Positions 58,910-64,000 of a DNA stretch of 64,000 nt are shown in pieces. Below the pieces are notes generated by a model that was not told the DNA's origin, searched no databases, and saw only the letters and a list, made by a program, of their open reading frames with translations. Source of the stretch: an uncultured Mycoplasmatota bacterium (lineage in GTDB: Bacteria > Bacillota_I > Bacilli_A > RF39 > UBA660); the NCBI GenBank assembly GCA_900553855.1, contig USFG01000003.1, forward strand, positions 1 to 64,000, in the 5' to 3' direction. The translations under genes were made by a program, and so were the position numbers. Position 1 is the first letter of the stretch. Every line of letters starts with the position of its first letter.

Positions 58910-60055
58910 TTACTTGTTTTTTAAATCATTTACATAATTAATTCTTTTATTTATTTCAAAAATTATTTTATTAATTCTTTCATTAGACATAAATGGATTT
59001 TTAGATAATATCTTTCCTACTTCTTTTGTAAATCCTTCTAATTTATTTATATCAAAGAAACTAAAATCTTTAACTAAATTAATTTGCATATTTTCATATT
59101 CTTCAAATGGCTTAGTTAAAAAGAATTCTCCAACGTATATATCATTTTCGTCATACCATAATGAACATCCATTATCAAATATTGGGGCAACTTTTATAAA
59201 ATCTAAAGAGTTAATATCTCTTATTACTCCAAAGTTATTAAAATGTCTGTCTTTATTAGCTAAAATATAATCACAAACTATCATTTTATCAACTGATTTT
59301 CTAGAATCTTCTATTTTAAGTTCTTCTAAGCATCTTATGTAATGTTCGTATTTATTTTCATTTTCTTTAAATTCAAAATAATCATTGATTTTCCAGGCAG
59401 GTACTAATTCAGTATCTTTATTAATAAAATTTTCACAGACTGATATAGCATTATTGTTTTCATAGATAATTTCATATTTAACATATTCATCTTCATTTAA
59501 TAATCTTTCATACAATTTGGTAGCTATTACTTCATTGTATGGTTCTTGATTTAAGATTTTACTACCTGCTTTAAGTAAATATCTTTTCCCGTTAATAATT
59601 TTCCATCTCTTGCTATAATTACCATTACTTGTCATATCTGGTGTATTTAAATTTAAATTCATAGGTGTTTTACCACCATTAAATAATATTTTTCCAATAT
59701 CCTCAGAAAATTCATTATCAAAGAAATTAATGTTTTCCCACAATATATTATCGTTAGGCTTTTTAACCCAATATTGATCTGATAATGATAAACAATATGC
59801 TTTAGCATCTAATAGATCGAAATTATCATCAGAGATAAGTTCTTTTAATCCATTTCTTGATGCTGGTATTTGTCTATTTTTCCACCATTTATTAAACTCA
59901 TTCTTATTTACTATTCCATCTTTTATTAGTCCGAAAGGCGCATATTTTAAATTATTAGGATAATTATAATCAAATTTTATAATTAGGTGTTCTTCTTCAT
60001 CATACCAAAAATCAAAAACTTTATTATTTTTATTCATTAATGTATATTGCTTCAT
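58910..60055 (-). CDS. orphan HipA-like kinase
   Basis: AGAGGAG supports the ATG at 60055 (381 residues). The C-terminal half has the HipA kinase plan: YLLKAGSK (ATP Lys), EPYNEVIATKLYERL (HipA-type N-E helix), VDKMIVCDYILANKDRHFNNFG (catalytic D-x-x-x-x-N loop) and VAPIFDNGCSLW (metal-binding DNG). No HipB-type antitoxin with a helix-turn-helix is adjacent. It may be a stand-alone protein kinase of the HipA-like family. Convergent with the GtrB-like gene. Confidence 0.78.
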   Translation of the reverse strand: MKQYTLMNKNNKVFDFWYDEEEHLIIKFDYNYPNNLKYAPFGLIKDGIVNKNEFNKWWKNRQIPASRNGLKELISDDNFDLLDAKAYCLSLSDQYWVKKPNDNILWENINFFDNEFSEDIGKILFNGGKTPMNLNLNTPDMTSNGNYSKRWKIINGKRYLLKAGSKILNQEPYNEVIATKLYERLLNEDEYVKYEIIYENNNAISVCENFINKDTELVPAWKINDYFEFKENENKYEHYIRCLEELKIEDSRKSVDKMIVCDYILANKDRHFNNFGVIRDINSLDFIKVAPIFDNGCSLWYDENDIYVGEFFLTKPFEEYENMQINLVKDFSFFDINKLEGFTKEVGKILSKNPFMSNERINKIIFEINKRINYVNDLKNK

Positions 60056-60103
60056 AATTGCTCCTCTTTTCATTAAAAATATTATATCAAATACTTAAAA
60101 AAA

Positions 60104-60130
60104 CTTATATACTCTTCATGAATATATAAG
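60104..60130 (-). terminator. terminator of cotE-like gene
   Basis: CTTATATA/TATATAAG stem with an 11-base loop and seven T on the minus strand. Confidence 0.7.
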
Positions 60131-60143
60131 ACTTTTTAGATAA

Positions 60144-60665
60144 TTAATTCTTTTTATTTAAATATTCTTCATCGATATTAATATCTTCTGTTACATTTGA
60201 ATTATCTACTTCATAGTCATCATAATCATCTAAAACATTGATTTTAACTTTTATATCTCCAACTATTTCTACGCCAAGTTCTTTTTCAACTTTTAGTTTT
60301 AAAGTATTTCCTTCAACTTCAACAGCACTGGCACTTGGAGCCGTTAAACTTCTAACTATTATTTCATTTGTATCAGTAATTTTATCTTTTAAATTAACAT
60401 TTATAATATCACTGTAATTAAATGTCCTAGCTATAACATTTGTTTTGGTGTTGTTATCATATGAATACCAAATATTTACATCATATGATCCATTAACAGC
60501 AACTTTACCATTGGAATTATATCCTTTAAATGTATGATTTATTACCCAACAACCTAAAACATTACTTATATTTTCTTCTAGCAAGATACTGTATTCGTCT
60601 GTACTTGTTTTTTTACTTTTACCGATAACAGCTTTAGTAACTATTTCTTTATAATTATTATTCAT
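60144..60665 (-). CDS. cotE: CotE-like spore coat morphogenetic protein
   Basis: Outer-coat organiser of endospores in Bacillus. The family core is clear: YKEIVTKAVIGKSKK at the N-terminus, then NVLGCWVINHTF, NGSYDVNIWYSYDNNTKT and the ELGVEIVGDIKVKI end, followed by an acidic tail (DDYDDYEV, EDINIDEEY). 173 residues against about 181 in Bacillus. In Bacillus cotE precedes mutS; here it stands alone with its own terminator. With the SpoVID-like and YsxE-like genes it indicates spore-forming ability or ancestry. Confidence 0.88.
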   Translation of the reverse strand: MNNNYKEIVTKAVIGKSKKTSTDEYSILLEENISNVLGCWVINHTFKGYNSNGKVAVNGSYDVNIWYSYDNNTKTNVIARTFNYSDIINVNLKDKITDTNEIIVRSLTAPSASAVEVEGNTLKLKVEKELGVEIVGDIKVKINVLDDYDDYEVDNSNVTEDINIDEEYLNKKN

Positions 60666-60730
60666 TCTATCACTCTCCTAATTTAAGATATGCATTTGTC
60701 TTATAAAAAGTGATATTAACCCAAAAAGAA

Positions 60731-60752
60731 AAGGATAATTTTATTTATCCTT
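60731..60752 (-). terminator. terminator of TasA-like gene
   Basis: AAGGATAA/TTATCCTT stem with a six-base loop and TTCTTTTT on the minus strand. Confidence 0.75.
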
Positions 60753-62049
60753 AGTATTTGTAACAATAGTTTTTATTACTGTGTAAGGTATATCCGGAAT
60801 CGCAGGAATATGTAGTTTTTATTCCTCCGTCTTGATAACATTTTTTGCTAAGTCCTCCGCCTTCCCATCCGCTTGGACAACACCATTTTACTGCGGTCCC
60901 TATATGTCCACATTGAACTCCAATAGTTTCATTTGTTATTGGTGTTTCTTCTTTTAAGGATTTTTTCACTGTAATAGAACATTGATTTGTCTTTTCTCTT
61001 ACATCTTTTACATAGTATGTATAAATATTTGCATCTGTATCTGATTCAAATACGATTTCTTTAGAAATATCATTACCTCCCTCATATTTGTCGTTCCATC
61101 CTTGATAAACAATACCTAATTTTCCTTTAGTAGTTGCTTCTATTAAGTTTGACTCTGAATTTATGTTTAGATTGCAAGTTGTTGTGAAATCTGAATAGTT
61201 AATTTGATTTTTCTTTAATAAATATCCGGTATTAGCTGTTACAGCTTTTGAAAGTGTTTTATCAGAATACCAAATTGCTACTTCATTGTTATAAACCATT
61301 TCTGGGATAGTTCCATATGTATCTTTTACATCTACTTCTTTTTGACATTTACTACCATTTCGTTCATATCCATCTGATGATTTGCAGGTGTCATCCGTCC
61401 ATGTATCATTACCTTCAAGATCAAACGCTACTGTGTAAGATAATATATTTTGAGCATTAGTATATGTAATAGCGGTAATTGATGCATTAAAAGTATCATC
61501 TTCATATGTAGAATCTTTATCTATCCATAAAATTATACTGTATGTTTTTTTGTTTGATTCGCCTGTACCAAATGTTTTTCCAGCTGTTAATAATTTACCT
61601 GAATATTTAGATGAAATAGTATCATTATTGTCTAATATTTCTGATAATTTTGCTATAGCATAATTAGGATTAGTACAGTTTTCATCATCACAGGTTGCGA
61701 ACGCTACTTTTATTGTATCTTCTGGAGCTGAAGTTTGATATTCTAAATTTAAATAATATTCTAAATCAATTTTATTATTATTAGTTAGAGTGAATTGATA
61801 TGGCGTACAACTTAATCCTTCAGTATCGGAAATTGGATAATTTTTACATAAAGATAGACTTCCACTTACATTACTGATTTCTAAATTAATATTTGATGCT
61901 TTAACTGCTACATCATTATTACTATTGTCTCCATTTAAATTTACGATATAATAAGCATAACTACTTCCTATAATTAAGACAATTAGTCCTAATAAAATAG
62001 AAACTGATAATAAAATATATTGTTTATTAAACCACTTACTTTTTTTCAT
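60751..62049 (-). CDS. secreted TasA/SipW-substrate-like protein with Cys-rich C-terminus
   Basis: AAGGTGAT supports the ATG at 62049 (432 residues). A long signal helix (ILLSVSILLGLIVLIIGSS) ends SYAYY, the SipW-type site seen in TasA. The first 210 residues are a beta-sandwich with FTLTNNNKIDLEYYLNLEY and paired Cys. The middle has WYSDKT and GYLLKK repeats, and the last 60 residues are Cys-rich (CGHIGTAVKWCCPSGWEGG, CYQDGG, CDSGYTL). Probably a matrix or surface fibre protein. Confidence 0.6.
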   Translation of the reverse strand: MKKSKWFNKQYILLSVSILLGLIVLIIGSSYAYYIVNLNGDNSNNDVAVKASNINLEISNVSGSLSLCKNYPISDTEGLSCTPYQFTLTNNNKIDLEYYLNLEYQTSAPEDTIKVAFATCDDENCTNPNYAIAKLSEILDNNDTISSKYSGKLLTAGKTFGTGESNKKTYSIILWIDKDSTYEDDTFNASITAITYTNAQNILSYTVAFDLEGNDTWTDDTCKSSDGYERNGSKCQKEVDVKDTYGTIPEMVYNNEVAIWYSDKTLSKAVTANTGYLLKKNQINYSDFTTTCNLNINSESNLIEATTKGKLGIVYQGWNDKYEGGNDISKEIVFESDTDANIYTYYVKDVREKTNQCSITVKKSLKEETPITNETIGVQCGHIGTAVKWCCPSGWEGGGLSKKCYQDGGIKTTYSCDSGYTLHSNKNYCYKY

Positions 62050-62076
62050 GATTATCACCTTATTTTTTCTATTAAA

Positions 62077-62105
62077 AATATATCATAAGTTAATAATAAA
62101 TTCAA
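62077..62105 (-). promoter_or_regulatory. promoter of TasA-like gene
   Basis: Minus strand TTGAAT (62100-62105), 17-base spacer, TATATT (62077-62082), upstream of AAGGTGAT and the ATG at 62049. Confidence 0.5.
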
Positions 62106-62126
62106 TTTGGATTTACATAAAAAAGA

Positions 62127-62160
62127 AAAGTGATTAAAAAATTTTACAATTAATCACTTT
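62127..62160 (-). terminator. terminator of ftsX-hydrolase operon
   Basis: AAAGTGATTAA/TTAATCACTTT stem with a 12-base loop and TCTTTTTT on the minus strand. Confidence 0.8.
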
Positions 62161-63349
62161 ATCTACTATACCAATATGTATATTTATTTGGTAAATTTAA
62201 TGTTTTCTTAGCATCAAATAAATTACTTAACCATGTACTATATGAAGTATATGTTGATCCATACCAACCATTTGCTAACATAAAGTGTAAGTGGGCACCG
62301 GTTGAACAGCTTTCCCAGCTTTGAGTTCTTCTTCCACCACCAACATGACCTATAACAGTTTCACTTGTTACTTTGTCTCCTACTTTAACATTGATATTTA
62401 ATAAATGCATATAACCAGATGTATATTTTTTTCCATTAATTGTATGATAAATATAGACTTGTCTACCGCCACATATTTTTTTACTTGTATTATCTATAAT
62501 CATTCCAACAACACCATTTGCAGTAGCATAAACATTGGTTCCTTCAGGGTTACCTCCAATATCTGTACCACTATGGAAGTTATTCTTTCCAGTAATAGGA
62601 TGAATACGATATCCAAAATAACTAGTAATTGTTCCTTTAATTAATGGTTTTCTAAATCCAGTATCTCCTTTAACAGATACACATTCATTTAAATCTTGAT
62701 TATCTTTACATCCTAATCCCTGATAATATTTAACTAAAGAATCTATACCATCAATTTGTTCTTGAATATCCATAACTATATCACTAATTTTTTCTAAATC
62801 AGTACCAAGTGAATCAATTTCTTTTTCTAAGGAAGATATTTTGTTATTAAGTTCTTCCTCTTGTTTAGCTAAATCAACTTGTAACTGTTCATTGTATGTT
62901 ACTTTTTCGTTCCAAGATTCTATTTGACTATTATTGTATCCTAATATTTGATTTACAACTTCAAAGCGATATACTAAATCAGCATATGTTTGAGCTTCAA
63001 AAATATATTCTAAATATATATTATCGCCTTGTAATAATTCATAAGAATTTATTAATTTTTTAATACTTTCCTTAGTACTAGCAATATCTTTATTTAATTC
63101 TTCAATTTCCTTTCTAGCGTTTTCAATCTTTTCTCTATTTTGAGTTATTTCCTTTTGAGAATTATATATATTAGTACGAGCACTTTCTATTTCATTATTA
63201 GTTCTTTTCTTTTCATATTCTTGATTAGCTTTCTTAGACTTTAAAGAAGCAAGTTCTTTTTTTAACTCTCCTAAAGTTCTTGCATTAGTAGCAAATACAT
63301 TTGGGATAAATAATATTAATGAAATAAATATAATAATTATCTTTCTCAT
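62159..63349 (-). CDS. EnvC/PcsB-like coiled-coil M23 endopeptidase
   Basis: Division or elongation hydrolase gated by FtsEX. Signal peptide (1-20), two long coiled-coil stretches (about 23-110 and 145-205), then an M23 domain with all ligands: FHSGTDIGG (H and D), GYMHLLN (H) and GAHLHFML (HxH). GTITSYFGYRIHP is the family lead-in. 396 residues. It overlaps the ftsX stop by four bases, so gate and hydrolase are coupled. Unlike the secretion-cluster M23 module at 41.8 kb, this one looks active. Confidence 0.88.
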   Translation of the reverse strand: MRKIIIIFISLILFIPNVFATNARTLGELKKELASLKSKKANQEYEKKRTNNEIESARTNIYNSQKEITQNREKIENARKEIEELNKDIASTKESIKKLINSYELLQGDNIYLEYIFEAQTYADLVYRFEVVNQILGYNNSQIESWNEKVTYNEQLQVDLAKQEEELNNKISSLEKEIDSLGTDLEKISDIVMDIQEQIDGIDSLVKYYQGLGCKDNQDLNECVSVKGDTGFRKPLIKGTITSYFGYRIHPITGKNNFHSGTDIGGNPEGTNVYATANGVVGMIIDNTSKKICGGRQVYIYHTINGKKYTSGYMHLLNINVKVGDKVTSETVIGHVGGGRRTQSWESCSTGAHLHFMLANGWYGSTYTSYSTWLSNLFDAKKTLNLPNKYTYWYSR

Positions 63350-64000
63350 ATTGTTAAATACTTTCTAACAGCCTTAACTGATGAGAACGCTCCTATGACT
63401 GTACCAATTAATATTAATAATAATGATACTTTATAAATAACTTCACCGGGACTTACTAATGTTAATATGTTCATTATATTGGATAGGTTAACAGTATTTA
63501 AGGCATTATAAGCATATGAATAACCAAATATTGTAATTAATACTGGTACTAAACTACCTATAAATCCAATAAAGAATCCTTCAATAAAGAATGGTAATTT
63601 AATAACTATATTACTTGTTCCTACTAATCTCATGATGTCTATTTCTCTTTTTCGAGAGAAGATGGTTATTTTAATTGTATTATTAATTAAGAAAGCAGTT
63701 ACTAAAATTAGTCCAACTACTAATCCAATGGTTATTTTTTTAACAGCACTAAATACTTTAATTAAATCATTAACAGTTGTTTCGCCATATTTAACTAAAG
63801 ATACTTTTTCCATATTTTTAATAGTTGTTGCTGTTTCGTTAATATCTTTAATATCTTTTACTTCAATTATAAATGAATCTTGAAGAGGATTTTCTCCTTC
63901 TTCCCAAGTACTTATTATTTTATTAAATGTATCATTTTCATTAGCCATATTATTTTTTATTTCTTCTTTAGATTTGAAGGTAACATGTTTAACATTGTCT
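63346..64000 (-). CDS. ftsX: cell division ABC-transporter permease FtsX (N-terminus beyond window)
   Basis: The frame stays open to the right edge, upstream of the internal Met at 63948, so this is the C-terminal part of FtsX. Visible are the end of the extracellular loop (VKHVTFKSKEEI, ENPLQDSFIIEVKD) and three membrane helices, with the KREIDIMRLVGTS coupling block after the first. The first helix and cytoplasmic start lie outside. With FtsE it would control the hydrolase encoded next. Confidence 0.9.
   Translation of the reverse strand, partial: DNVKHVTFKSKEEIKNNMANENDTFNKIISTWEEGENPLQDSFIIEVKDIKDINETATTIKNMEKVSLVKYGETTVNDLIKVFSAVKKITIGLVVGLILVTAFLINNTIKITIFSRKREIDIMRLVGTSNIVIKLPFFIEGFFIGFIGSLVPVLITIFGYSYAYNALNTVNLSNIMNILTLVSPGEVIYKVSLLLILIGTVIGAFSSVKAVRKYLTI

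Noticed and set aside
1..64000. tRNA, rRNA, tmRNA or SRP RNA genes
   Set aside because: Looked for T-loop (GGTTCGAATCC-like) and rRNA landmarks by eye on both strands and found none; a covariance-model scan would be decisive.

Overview
The window is very AT-rich and almost all genes lie on the minus strand. TGA is used as a stop codon and Trp is TGG, so the standard bacterial code applies. Housekeeping gene order follows the Bacillota/Bacilli pattern: ireB-ruvX-yrzB-mltG-trmR-trhP1-trhP2-greA, yqeG-yqeH, mutS-mutL-miaA and dnaB-dnaI. The compact gene spacing, shortened orthologues and many lineage-specific surface proteins suggest an uncultivated, probably gut-associated, reduced-genome member of the Bacilli (an RF39-like lineage). 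That placement is inference, not something the sequence proves.

Layout. 0-6.4 kb: the start of a type IV pilin-like gene cut by the edge, a GT2 glycosyltransferase, then an RNA-modification and ribosome-assembly operon (der, a YgjP-like metalloprotease, a SpoU methyltransferase, a degenerate GDPD-like protein, rimM, trmD). 6.5-17.1 kb: a lectin-like/DUF6273-like protein, a small toxin/antisense locus, greA, the yrr operon interrupted by two paralogous membrane coiled-coil genes, and ftsK. 17.2-26.8 kb: a second toxin/antisense locus, a phosphoesterase, miaA, mutL, yqeH, yqeG, a dead Rpn-type nuclease remnant, mutS, a secreted lectin-like protein and frr. 26.8-36.5 kb: two prepilin-like proteins (one carrying two ALK-like glycine-rich modules), a SpoVID-like/YsxE-like pair, a C39-like peptidase, a radical SAM protein and a large unknown protein.

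36.5-55.4 kb is the most unusual region: about 18 co-directional genes for a Gram-positive type IV secretion machine. They include a VirD4 coupling ATPase, VirB4 split into two genes, a PrgI/VirB3-like protein, a VirB6-like channel with a long cytoplasmic tail, three VirB2-like pilins, two VirB8-like candidates and a wall hydrolase with a degenerate M23 module. They are mixed with a TadZ/MinD-like protein, Tad-like small pilins and two Thr-linker surface proteins that share a Cys-rich domain. No relaxase, integrase, resolvase or attachment site is visible, and both sides are ordinary chromosome. I read it as a fixed, non-conjugative secretion or pilus apparatus.

55.6-64 kb: dnaI and dnaB, a GtrB-like glycosyltransferase (the only long plus-strand gene), an orphan HipA-like kinase, a CotE-like spore-coat protein, a TasA-like secreted protein, and an EnvC/PcsB-like M23 hydrolase with ftsX running off the right edge. 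The small toxin ORFs are read on the plus strand, each with a predicted antisense RNA on the minus strand. No tRNA, rRNA, CRISPR array, phage or insertion sequence was recognised.
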